DNA of 64,000 bases from Pomacea canaliculata. Taxonomy: Eukaryota; Mollusca; Gastropoda; Architaenioglossa; Ampullariidae. This document shows, one piece after another, positions 1 through 12,400 of this stretch. The notes under the pieces are model-generated. The model was not told where the DNA came from. It worked only from the letters and a program-made list of their open reading frames with translations, and did no database searches. Within the stretch, counting starts at the first letter, position 1; each line of letters begins with the position of its first letter. The position numbers and the translations under genes were made by a program. The stretch lies in the NCBI RefSeq assembly GCF_003073045.1, contig NC_037599.1, forward strand, positions 22,448,555-22,512,554, in the 5' to 3' direction.

Positions 1-993
1 CCCCGGGGTCCCACAGGGGGGGCAATCAACAATATGTATCAAAATCTGGACTTTTAAGAAAACAAATTGATATTTTTATTCTAGATTTTTGGAAAAGCAT
101 GCAACATCCTCAGATTAAATTTATGTTTGTGTCAGCATTCCAAATAAAAAAAGATTGTCCAACCATTAATTTAAACAGTTCCAGCATTTTTCTCAGAAAG
201 ATATTGATACATTAATTTTCTTTTTTTTTGGGGGGGGGTAGGTTTACTTTGGAGTAAATTATAAATCTGAAGAGTTGCTGTAGCTTGGTAGTTGTGATTG
301 GCAGTGGAGCTGAAGGTTAGTGTGAAATGGCTGCTATCAGAAATCGCATTGGGTGTATCAGGGGAGGTAAGGATGGCAGAAAGAGAGGGAAGGGCTCACT
401 TGCCTCATGCAATACAGAGACATGGTAAACCATTTACACTTACTACCCTCACTTTCTTTCCTTTATCTTTCCTTGGCCAACATAAGGAATCATATACTGC
501 CTTTTCCCTAAGAGGTACCTGTTGACCAACATAAATCACATAAACTTATGCTATGTATCTTGATCAGTTCTACACCTGAAAGGAATTACAAGACTGGGAT
601 GATGTGAATTCAGAACTGTAGGTGTGTGCAGTGATTTCCAGAGTTATTAACTACTAGCATAAGGCATGCTGCTTGTTCTGTTGGAGATCAGTAAAATGAG
701 GATTAATGTCTCGTAATCACATCTTTAAAGTTGAACCATAAGAAAGCCTGCATGAGTGTTGCATTGAAAGAACCAACATTTTCCATTCCGACCAGCATAT
801 TTTATAAACAGCATTGTTGTCACCAGTGGTGTACATCTCCCATTACAAAAGGTTTTTGTAGTTTCTTCACTCGGATAAGAAGGCTCAGAAATAGTACAAT
901 CAATGAATTTGATGCAATCAATATCTTTTCTGCTGTCTGTAGATTTAAAAAGAGATAACAATGACAAAATAATTTGTGCTACGTGATGTGCAG
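1..993. other. Left edge, no gene recognised
   Basis: Intronic or intergenic DNA upstream of the exon at 994. Short open frames here have no convincing splice signals or recognisable protein. I see no upstream exon of the 994-1116 gene, so it must lie off the window or be too short to recognise. Confidence 0.4.
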
Positions 994-1116
994 GTGAAAT
1001 GTGTAGTTGAAACCACAGACATTGAGCACAGCAGGCGGCTGGAGAAGCGCTTACGTGAGATCTACACTCATGTCATATGGGGGCCAGAACACTGTGGTGT
1101 CATTGATGTAGAGTGA
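994..1116 (+). CDS. 3'-terminal exon, possibly the tail of a threonine/serine dehydratase
   Basis: A terminal coding exon of 41 codons. It follows a good acceptor (GATGTGCAG) and ends in TGA at 1114-1116. The peptide starts VKCVVETTDIEHSRRLEKR and continues to a WGPEH motif and VIDVE at the end. The ETxDxEHxxxLEKxLRE pattern resembles the last helix and strand of the ACT-like C-terminal region in animal PLP-dependent threonine/serine dehydratases; I know the family only from memory and this is a tentative match. The rest of the gene lies to the left of the window. It could equally belong to another protein with a similar helix. Confidence 0.4.
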   Translation: MKCVVETTDIEHSRRLEKRLREIYTHVIWGPEHCGVIDVE

Positions 1117-4100
1117 TGTGAAATGGCACCATTAGCAAGCACAGAAATAATGACATTAAGACATTATCAGTATGTATTTGTACAAGCTATACAAGTATAT
1201 GACATGAATTTCTAAATTTAGTGAGATCATGAAGGGCTAAAAAAAAAAAACCCTCACGAAAATGTTTAAATGTCTATGAATGAGCCCCTCTGCGTGTGTG
1301 CATGGATATGTGTGTGTGTGGTTATATACATCAAGTGATGTGCAAGCACACATAGAGTTTTTTTACTTTAATATTTGGTCTTCCCTCTCGTCTCCACCTT
1401 AAGTATTTTTGTTGGTGCATAATTACTATCACATTTTTGTAATGGGCTTATTCAAAAGAAAGTAAAATAATCCTAGGGAGAATAAAATAAAACTTTCAGA
1501 ATTCAAATTTGAATAATATATACATCATGAAAGTTCATTGCGCCTTTTAGTTTAAAACTATAAGGCATTGGCATATAAATGCACGTGGAATCTCTGAGCC
1601 TGTGGGGTTCTTCTTGTAGAACAAATATTACAAATATTTTTACGGACAGTGATTCTATATTATTTCAAAATGGATGTCATTTTTATACCTACATATATTT
1701 AGCGTGTAAGTAAAACGTATGATCACAGAACAAGATACTTCTGAAATTCAAAAGGCTAATTTTTATGTTTATATGGTGATAATCCATGACAATGAATAAA
1801 TGGCTATAAATTGACAAAAAATGCTGAATTGACAAAGAAAATCTACAAACAAAATTGTACTTACAGTTATATCACTTGCAAATTTTTGTGACCCTTTTTT
1901 GAAAAAAAAGAGCTTTGAACAGTCTTTGTGTTTTAAAAATGGTATTTTCTAATTGAGATTTTCCATTTTCCTTTCATGTGTTATTTTCTTGGTTGTTTTT
2001 TTGATAAGACTGACAGCATTGCTGCTGCAGTTACTTTAAATATCATTTAGGCTTTTTATATTCTTAAACCAAATGGAAATGACCACTGATTTTGAAGCAC
2101 ATCCTCATCATGTTCCTTTCAAAAAGCTTCACATAGAGAGGATTAAATCGTGGATGGTTTATGTTTTTAAGGGTTATTTATGCTGATCTGGTTTGCATTG
2201 ATATAACTCAGATTTTCAACAATATTTGGATTCAGGATTGTTTACAATTATTTTATTGTATCATAACATTTAACATGACATGTTAATCCAAATATTGAAT
2301 TGGAAAATGTATGCAGATGTGTGCCCATTGTCCACCAAAATAAGGCAAATTTCTGTTGGCATTTAGTTTTGGGGAAAATACATATAGACAAGATACATAA
2401 AACTATTCTGGGAAATATTTATCTTTTTCTAGTTGTATGATACAAAAACTATGATTATTGTTTAAATACGCAAATTCTGCAAAACCTAACAAGTTTGCTT
2501 TTTATTAAATTGAATTTCACATGTTTGATGCAACAGGTGTGTTTTGAGAACACTTAATCTCAGCTTCATTGTTAGGATTATTTTACATTTTCAGTTACTA
2601 AGCAACAGCATATCAGACTGTAATGATGTTTTCTCAAATTGAATCTCAAGACTATGGCATGCATGTTAGATAAAAGTTTGTATCTTTAACTTCTTTTCTC
2701 ACTTGGCTGTCTGTCTGCACACATTGGGCAAATATTTAAACTAAACTCTTTGAACAGAAGTTCTCACTCATCTCAGCTTTCTGAAGACAGAAATTTTGCA
2801 TTATTGTTAAAGATGCTGCGCAGGCAGTTGTACATGATAAGAAACAATGCACATTTTTGTTTTATGAATTTCATGAAGACTTTGTTGTAAAATTATACAT
2901 TCCACCTATAAGTAGCAATGCCACATTACAGTGTATATGGAAAAAAGTGTTTTGCATACTCTAGAGTTTATTTGTTGAATGTTCATTTCCACAGCACATA
3001 CAGAAAAGATAAAAGAATATTCTTGAGCTGTATGGGTCTGCTGTCATTAATATTTTATTTCCTTCTTTTGGCAAAGTATAAGATGGATGATAATTTTACT
3101 TTCATTCAAGAGGTAAGATACAAAATGGGTGGAAGTTAGCAAGATATGTTAGGAGTGCTGAGGTTTCACGTGTTAAGAAAAATTTGTTTTGAACCACAAA
3201 TGGATAGTTGAACATTGAGATTGACTGTGGAGTATAACTAGCTGACAGTGTTTAATTTTTATTGGAGAGAGGTGATTACAAAGTGTTATGCACTCCATCT
3301 TAAATATCAGTGGAACTGGTTAATTTCATATGTGTGTGTGTATATATATAAATAGGAAAGTCTCATTTTGTGACTATAATTTCCCTGCAAAGCCATTGCC
3401 TAAAATACAGATTTAAGGGGGATTTAAAACCAGAGACCTCCAGGTAGTTGCTATGATTACCATATAAAGCCCTGTCACCTGATGTTCTTTTCATCTGTAA
3501 TTTTAGGACGGGAGAAAATCTGCACTGTGAGCTCTACTACTAGAAGCAAACGTCATCTTAAATATGATGAAACAGTGTACAAAGATAAAACAAATAAAAA
3601 ATGCAGAATACAACCAAGTGCAAAGCACCCATATAAGAAAATTTTAATTAGGCTGAATGAAAGGTTATCGTAGTTTAGGTAATGAGTACTTTGGAGGGGT
3701 CACAAAAACAATGAGTGCATGTATCACTGCTGGCTTTTTTTGAGTGTTCATGGCTAATAAAGGTGGGAATTCAATAGCTGAAGAGAGGTTTATTAAAAGT
3801 TTTGAGTTTTCTGTGTTGGCCATGTTATCTGATAAACTTGAAGAAATTGACGGCTACCAGCTAGATGGTTTTGTAAAGTCCTGCAAGCTCTCTTGTCATA
3901 GGATAGACATTTGAGGAGAAGGGACATTCAGTACAAAATTTTGTTTTGCAAAGTTCAGTCAACTTAAAAACAAATTCACGAATTTGAATACAAGAACATT
4001 TAACGGCCATTTTGTTTGTCGTACATGTATAGGTATGCCACTTTTGAAATGTATTTGCTGAAAATTTTGTTGTGAACACTTGTGAAGGTAGAAGGAATAC

Positions 4101-6409
4101 CAAGCCTTTACACTCAAGGAAAAAGTAGCACTCACTGGAGCTTTTGACATATCTCCACATGCCTTCTTCAGCAATTAAATGATAAGATGCCTACCAGCTG
4201 GATGATTTTGTTCTGTTAAAACACAAATTATCTAGATGAGAGTACACTTGAGTGCTTGTAGCTGAGCATGTCTTGCAAATGATATACAAACTTATCAAAT
4301 CCAGAAAAAACAAGTTCAGCCATAATTTTTCATATTTGGAAAATGCATGAACTTTGGTCGTCTGCAGTCAAACAACACAAAGTTGTAAAAGTAAGTTTTT
4401 TGTAAAGTGACAGTCTCAAAGATTTTTGTATCCATATGCTTTTAATACTTTGGGTTTTTATAAAAATTGATAAGTTGAAATTACACAATCAACCTTTCCT
4501 TGTTGGAACAGATTATTTGATGGTTTAATGACTTTTAAAAAAAAGTATGAATGATGTATGCTTACGGCAGATGATGGGTTAGAGATTAATGTATTCAGAA
4601 AGGACAAAATACAGAGAATATCTTTCAAAGTTTTATTTTTTAATTTACCTATGAAATCCACATGTACAAAATCTTGATCTCAGAGGAATAAAGAATATTA
4701 ATTTGTATGCTTATGAATGCTTTACACTTTTTCCTTTAACCATATTTCTACTTGCTTAAACTCTTAAAAATCAATTAAGCAAAAATATTACACATTCACA
4801 GAACACTCTCCAATAACTGCAATCTTGGCATGTATAGGCCACAGAAAATATGTTTTACCCTACATAAGAATGCCAACCAAAGCTTAGTTGATTGGTGGAT
4901 GTAATTCGTAGAACTCAACAACAGTTGAAAGATTTATAGCAACTGAAAGCACTTATCTTTGTATGACTTACAAGTCTGACATATAACATGCAAGCATCAA
5001 GAACACTATACGTACACAGCTCCCAAAACAAAATATGCATCAAGTTAGTATCACATAAGAATAAGCAAGAGAAGTGGGCTTGTCTGATTCATCTCTGACG
5101 ACAGAGAAGCAATAACATTTGTTGACTGCAGCAGCTGGGCTGACTTAAAACAATTGTATATCAAACATGCTGGCCAAAATTGTGCATTATCTAGGTTTGA
5201 ATAAAGAGGGCTGTGGTACAGCTAGCTGCAAGACAACAGCAGCTGCATAAGTATTGCTCTGCAGCAATGGTGACCTAAGGCCATTACTTCCTTTTCATAA
5301 ATAAAAAAAAAAAAGTGAAGCTTTAAACATGAATCTTTCAAAAAGACATTCAACCTACCACAATACAACCTCTTTAAATTAAAGATCATTTTGAGTAAAC
5401 AAAAAAAAGGTAAAAGTATATCAATACTGGTCTTCTCACAAAGCAATAAAATGATCTAGGGAAAGAAAATTCTGACCAGCAGTACATTATATTTCATTGA
5501 TGCAATGATGATTTAAAAAAAAAAAAAACATCTCAAAGCTATGTATAATGTTTAGCATTAATAAAATACAATGCCAACTTCGGTCTGTGCCACTGGTAGG
5601 TAATAGATACTGCTATTTATATCATAGAATATTGCATGAAGGTCTGCCTCTAACAACAGTGGCTTTTAATAAAATTAATAAAAAGGGATGCAAAATATTT
5701 CTTTCACACATATATATAAAACACTACATATAACAGCAAGAGATAAATTGCATTTCTGCTGTACCTTACTGTCCTGAAATTTACATGGTTAATTCTATGA
5801 AAAGTCTGTATTTTAGACACTCATTTGATTTTTTTTCAACCTACCTGATTTTACTTGGGGAAAAAAACATACTCATATCATTTTTTTAAAGAAATATTCC
5901 CAATTGGTATACAGACAAGGAAGCAAACTACACAATATATTCAACATAAAACTACAGATTAAACTGTGAAAGTAGACATGCCATTTCAAAAAAGTACCAG
6001 TACTGATGGCTGTAACAGACATTTCAGAAGAAGTTAAAGAGGTTTGTCTTCAACTACAGTGTCAGATCCACAATATTTTCATTGATTTTGCTGCCCTGAA
6101 ACTTATCAACTGTGTTGAAGAAAAATAGGAGTGTCATTGTTAAAAAAAAAAAAAAAAACAGCAAAAAGTAAAACTCTAAACATAGGCTGACAGGACATAA
6201 TTTTGCTCTCTTTATGAAATATAGAGCATTATCTCAAAATGTGTGTACTTTCATACTTCATCACTCAGTCTGACAGCCAGCTCAGAAAGATTCATCCTTT
6301 CAGGCATACCAAACCGATCAATTTCACCACCTGCTGCAAGCAAAACAATTCTTTCCTATCCCAGTGAGCAGTTATTGTATGTGCCTATTTTTCATTTACA
6401 CCTAAACTG
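1117..6409. other. AT-rich intergenic stretch with 3' UTRs of the flanking genes
   Basis: No exon is supported in this 5.3-kb interval. It should hold the 3' UTR of the + strand gene ending at 1116 and that of DBT (- strand) ending at 6410; the two genes converge. Open frames here are short and their codons look random. A perfect 13-bp inverted repeat lies at 2220-2297. Confidence 0.5.
2220..2297. repeat. 13-bp inverted repeat (hairpin)
   Basis: CAATATTTGGATT at 2220-2232 is repeated exactly in reverse complement at 2285-2297, with 52 bp between. It could form a stem-loop in a 3' UTR or be the remains of a very small inverted-repeat element. No target duplication is evident. Confidence 0.6.
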
Positions 6410-9400
6410 CTATTTCAAATCCATAATCAAAGTGCTAGGATCTTCCAGGTAAAATTTCCATCGGTTTGAGAAGCGTGCCATGGTAGCTCCATCGATCACT
6501 CGATGGTCAGCTGTCCAGCTAACATTCATTATATGAGCCTTTACAACATTCCCCTTTTCATCAAATCGTGGAAGGATCTGCAACAAGGTCATGAAAATTC
6601 AAAAGGGTAGAGGACAGCACAAAAGGAATACATAAAGAAGAATTGTGAACTTCATGTAAATTCACAGATAAAGTGAATGAAGATAAGTAGGATAAAAAAT
6701 CAATAAGCTGGGGACACTTTCCTGTTCAGCAGTACTTCAGAGTGCAGAGCTGATGAACTAATGTTAATCACATAAAACATTCAGCACAGGCTGGAGATCC
6801 AGTTCTTCAAATCAAAGAAGATGAAGTTAATGCCATGTCCACATGTGGAGAGCTAGTGTGTGTGTGTGGAGTGCACAAATGTGGAAAGATTGGATTCCAT
6901 AAGCTTAGCAAAAGGGTACTGATGATACTGTCACATGATTATCATGGCAAACCTGTTGACATCTAACCCATACTGTCCCCACTCTCAACATTCAAGAAGC
7001 GAAATTACAGGAATACAGTAGTGAGCCCAGGTCAAGGAACTGAAATTGTATTTGATATTGCCTCAAAAAAAAACAGGTCTATCACATTAAAAGAGACTCA
7101 TTGACGATCAAAATCAAAACATAAAATGGTTAATAAACATCACTGATATCACCCATATTTTTTACATGTTTGAATATTTGTACATATACATGCGTATACA
7201 TACACACACACAAACACAAGCAGTTAAAAAAAACGCAACAACCTGTTGTTCATTTACCTGAATTTTTCCCAGTGCTCCAATTGCCACCTCTGGCGGCATG
7301 ATTACTGGTCGAGCATAAGTGCCACCAATCTAAGAGCAAATAAATCATACAGAGGAGATGAGAATAAATCATTTAGATGAGACAGAGTGGTGATGTCTTT
7401 CTTGAACATTATACCAGTGGTACATCACCAGCTAGGAGAAAGATTGCTTATTACGGAACATCACAGTGATAAGATGGATAAGTGATGACAAACTCATCAA
7501 AGCTAAATATTCAGAGATTCACTCCAGATCTTCCAATAATGTACAAAAGTTTATTAGTGAATATATTAGTTTGTGTGTATGCTTATCATCATTTAAATAA
7601 TGAGTGGAAGCACATGACCACCTTAAAAATTTTAAGCAGATGTCACCTTAATTCTTTTTTAAACATCTGTTATTAACCTACTTCACTCAAGGCAGCCAAC
7701 AAGCTTTTATAATAACAGAGCACTTTTATGCCAGCATCAGAACCAAAGCAGACTTCACACTCTGGATTGACCAACAACATAGTAAAGAAATAAAATTAAG
7801 AACACTAGCTAACAACAACATGCCATAATACACAAAACATGGCCACTAAGCCACAGGTTAAAGAATACACAGCTAATGAAAATGAAAGAAATTAAGTATA
7901 AATGAATACATTTAACTAATAAAATTCATGCAAAAGTATGTTGCAAAAAAGTAACAAAATGACCATAAAAGATCAAGAATAATAATGAGAATGTTACAGC
8001 ATCTAACTTATTAATCTTTTTTAATTTTTGTGTGACTCAGATGTGGACAAACTATGATTTAAAGAAAAATACAAATCTGCTTACTGTGCCAATGTTGGAC
8101 AGGCTAAAGGTGCCACCACTCAGATCCTCTGTGCCCAGCTTTCCAGTCTCACCAAGTACCTGTAGTCTATTCAGCTCTGCTGCCACCTCAAAGATACTTA
8201 GCTGCTGCACATTCTTTACATTTGGCACTAAGAGTCCAGCAGGGGTGTCCATAGCAAGTCCTATATTATGGGATGCCTGCAACAGGTTCAGATTAAAAAC
8301 CCTAATAGTATAAGAAAAACTAAAAGAGCCAACAGGAGACAAGAACAAAATTGAATCCTGAATGACAACGACAATGACCAACTTTGTATGCAATTATACT
8401 ATAAAATTATAAATAATATAAAATAAAATTTAAAACTTAAAAAACATCAAACTTGTAAACAAATTCTTACCTTGTAAATGATATTTTCACATTTTTCATC
8501 TAGACTGGAATTCAGAATAGGGTACTCCAACAGTGCAAGTGATGCAGCCTACACAAAAATTGCCTTTAAAGTAATTTGGGTTCCAAGCAATGCATAGCTT
8601 TTACCATGTCAATGAAACTTATCTTAGGAAATATTACACTTGGAAAAATGTGAACAATGAAATATTCTCCATTTCTGCTACAGTCTCTTTTAAAAATGAA
8701 ACTTCCAATATTTACATGGTGACTATCGGAAACCAGAAGAGCTAGTGAAATAACAAAATTAATGGATGTGATTACCAAAGGATGGGCTAAAGAGTATTCA
8801 CAGGGAGAATATAAAAGCTTCAATTCCTTGAACCAATAAATTGTTCTTATTTCATTCATTTACTTATTTTGCTTTAAAAGCATACGGGTGTCCTAGCCCC
8901 TCCAAACTTGTAGAAATACGCCAAAACTATTTGAGTAACTAAATCTGCATGATAAATGGGTGCCTGCATTATATCATGCCACTTAAATACGCTTAAATGT
9001 AACAAACTCTAATCCTGCAAGACAGCCTTTTGAAAAAAAGATTACCTTCAAAAAATAGGCATGTACGAGAGGCGAACACCTCGTTTTTCAGCAACGGATT
9101 TCAGTTTGGTCCGCAGCTGGACAAGTTGTGTCATATCCACCTCGTCATAGTAACCAAATGGAGGAATCTGCAGTGAAGCTGTCATGGTTTTCACCATGGC
9201 TTTTCTGATACCCTTTATAGGTTCACTCCGATCTGCTCCTATGGGTGCTTTTACTTTGGGAGCTAATTCCTGCAACACTGGGCTGGAGGTTGATGATGAT
9301 GGTGGTACTGCAGCCGTTGGTCGTGGCATTCTCTCTAGTTGTGAAGGTGGAGGCGATGTCACCTCTTCATGAAGAAAAACAAATGAAGAAATGAAAAATA

Positions 9401-12400
9401 AAATTGTTCTAAACCTTGGAAACACAAGTTACAGACGAATAAATGCTAACTTGTATGTGAAAAGCAGAGTTACATACAGGCAGTCCTCGGGTTACGTCAG
9501 CCACGAGTTACAATGTTTCGTGGTTATGACACATCTCCCATTTACTGTATAAAGCCTTGTTTCGACTAAAGTGGTTTTGAGTCAGAAACGTTGTAACGCG
9601 AAGTTCATGTTTCACTTCATTATTAAACGCATTTTATATGTGTTTTTAGATAATTACTGTTAAGATAGGGTAAGTGCTTACAGTATGTTATTTACTTACA
9701 GTATGTATGTTCCAACTTACAGCGAAATTCGGTTTATGACATGACGTAGGAACGAACGTCATAAGTGGAGGACTGCCTGTATTTTTTTTCCTCTTGCTCA
9801 TTTTACTTTATATAGAAGAAAATTCAATCAAAAAAAAAACAGGATCAAAGCATGCTTTATGATAGGGAGAGAGAAAACTAAAAGAGTTACTATCAAATTT
9901 CTTTTTCACTGAAAAAAGACTCAAAACTTTATCATACACTCACACCAAAATGTAAATGTTGCTTACTCACAGTTTGGTAAAAAGGACTTCTTCTATAAAT
10001 GGTTTTGAGACAACTATAGAAATTGTATCATTATAAATATTACCTTGTATTCCTAACTTTCTCTCCTCTAAGTACCGAAGAATATCTTCTTTCAGAATTC
10101 GCTCGTCCTTTCCTGTGCCTTGTACTTCACTTAGATTAATCTGGCATATGAGTAAACAGTTTGTTCAAAGCACAGTAATAACGCATGTAGGAAATCATAT
10201 ATTATCGTTTTTGTTTAAGTGCACCTCTCCCCATCAGCATCCTAATATTACCAACACAAAAGATTAGCATCAAACAACATTCAACAGTCAATGTTGGAAA
10301 ACTAAGGCACCTAGTTCTGCAAAGTAAATCATAATGACACTTGTTATGTCTGCTTGTAATCCTGATTGACCTTTAGTTATTTAGTGTATTTCTGGATTAC
10401 CATAATGATGATGTGTACATTTGTGATATTTTGCTTCCATCTGACACAGAGTTGTATACCGTATAATCTATTAGTGATCAGCTATGAGGTCACTGTCATA
10501 GTAAACAGCCTACCTGTGAAGATAAAACTGATCACCTTGTTTTCCATTGCCAGTCTTCTAACTGCAGGTGTAGCCAGAACTTTTCTGCCACGAACCGTCT
10601 GCATCAGCATGGAATCAAACTGCTCTCCAGAGACTGTCTCCTCCAGCACATCTTCTTGCTTCTCTGTGGTGCAAGTGCTCATTGTCACTATGCATGACAG
10701 CAACAACAATTATAATAAGGTACTCAGCTTGTGCATATCCCCACTTGGCAGTGAGCCTAATGCACTTAAACAAAAGAGAAGTATGAAAAAAAGAGTAGTA
10801 CAGCTGCAACCCACACAAATTAAAAGAGAAAGGAGGAAGGAAAGAAGGTGGAAAAAAAAGAGGAGAGCAACCAGCTTCTGAAGGGATCCACAAAAAATGT
10901 AGACCAGCAATTCTTCCACAGTAAGATGTGCATCTTCAACACAAATATAAAAGCTGTCCTACTGTATGGTTCTGAAACCTGGAGAGTGACAAACACCATA
11001 AACATCAAGCTCCAGACCTTTACCAACTGATGCCTACACCATATTCTGGGAATAAGATGGCCTGAAAAGATCTCCAACAGCAACCTGTGGAAAAGAACTA
11101 ATCAGAATGCCACTAATCAAGACATCAAAAAATGCAAATAGGGCTGGATAGGACACACCCTGCGCAAACCAGCTGACACCATTGCCAAGCAGGCACTTGA
11201 CTGGAACCCTCTGGGGAACAGGAGAGATAGGAGACCAAAGCAGACTTGGAAAAGAACAGTAGAGAGTGAGGCAAAAGACGTCGGAACCACATGGGCCCAA
11301 CTGATGGGGGCTGCCCAAAACAGGGTCCACTGGCAAGATGTTGTGGCCCTATGCTCCTCGAGAAGCAACAAGGAATAAACTAAAACTAACTTAAGACCAG
11401 CATTGAAAGCTTTAAAGATGGTCACTAAGCAAAATGATAAGGGCAAGGCATTTCAGACACTGGACCCAGAGAAGAAAAAGTAGTGCCCAAAGTTATCTCA
11501 TCTGATGTAAAGCACAAGCAGCAGATTTGTGTGAGCAGACCATAGCAACCAGATGGGCTAGTAGGGTTTCATCATCTCAGTCAGGTATCCTGTGGTCAGA
11601 CCATGAATGCAACAACAGCACAGCATGGCCACTTGGTATTTGACACAACCAGCACAGTTCATGAAGTACTGGTGTAGAATGACGATAAATACAATAAAAA
11701 TGTCTATTATCAAAATATATGAGATTAAGACTGCAGTCATCATTTAAGAAACAAATGCTGAAAAAGAGGTGATGGAAAGGATGGCTAAACAATTTAATAA
11801 TAAAAAACATATACAGTAATTTTATATACCATTTATAATATTAATTGTATTTTCATTTTCTTCTCTTAACAGAAATAAAAAGTGTGTGTGTGTGGTGTAT
11901 GTATATGCACAAAGTTTGTGTTCATGTATTTACAGGGAACTGGAGAATTAGGATCTGGCTAAGTTTTAGAGTTTTGTGTGGAGGACAGATCTTGGCTAGT
12001 TAGGGTCTGGCTTTCACGTAGTATAGTGAGGGGGTGAGGTTAGGGACTTCAAAAGTTAGGAATAAACAATACCAACTGGTGAACTAAAATAGGTTTTGTG
12101 GGGAGACTGAAAATTGATATAGTATTTTGAGGAATTTCTTTATTGGATTGAGAACCTCTGGGAACTGAGGTGCTTGAAGGCAGTGACTGATACAAATATA
12201 GCCCTCTCCTTTCAATAAAAATGAATGTGCATATATAAATGAGAGAGGTTATGTTTGTCTGTGTGCTCAATATACCTAATTCCATGAAACATACCAGTTG
12301 AAGATTCCTTCTCGATGTCAATGAGAGGTTTACCAACCAAAGCAACAGCTTCAACATCATAGTAGACATGTCTGACAACCCCATCAAAGCGACTTGTGAT

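Noticed and set aside
10366-10881. 171-codon + strand frame
   Set aside because: It is antisense to DBT exon 5, whose product and splice sites are well supported on the - strand.
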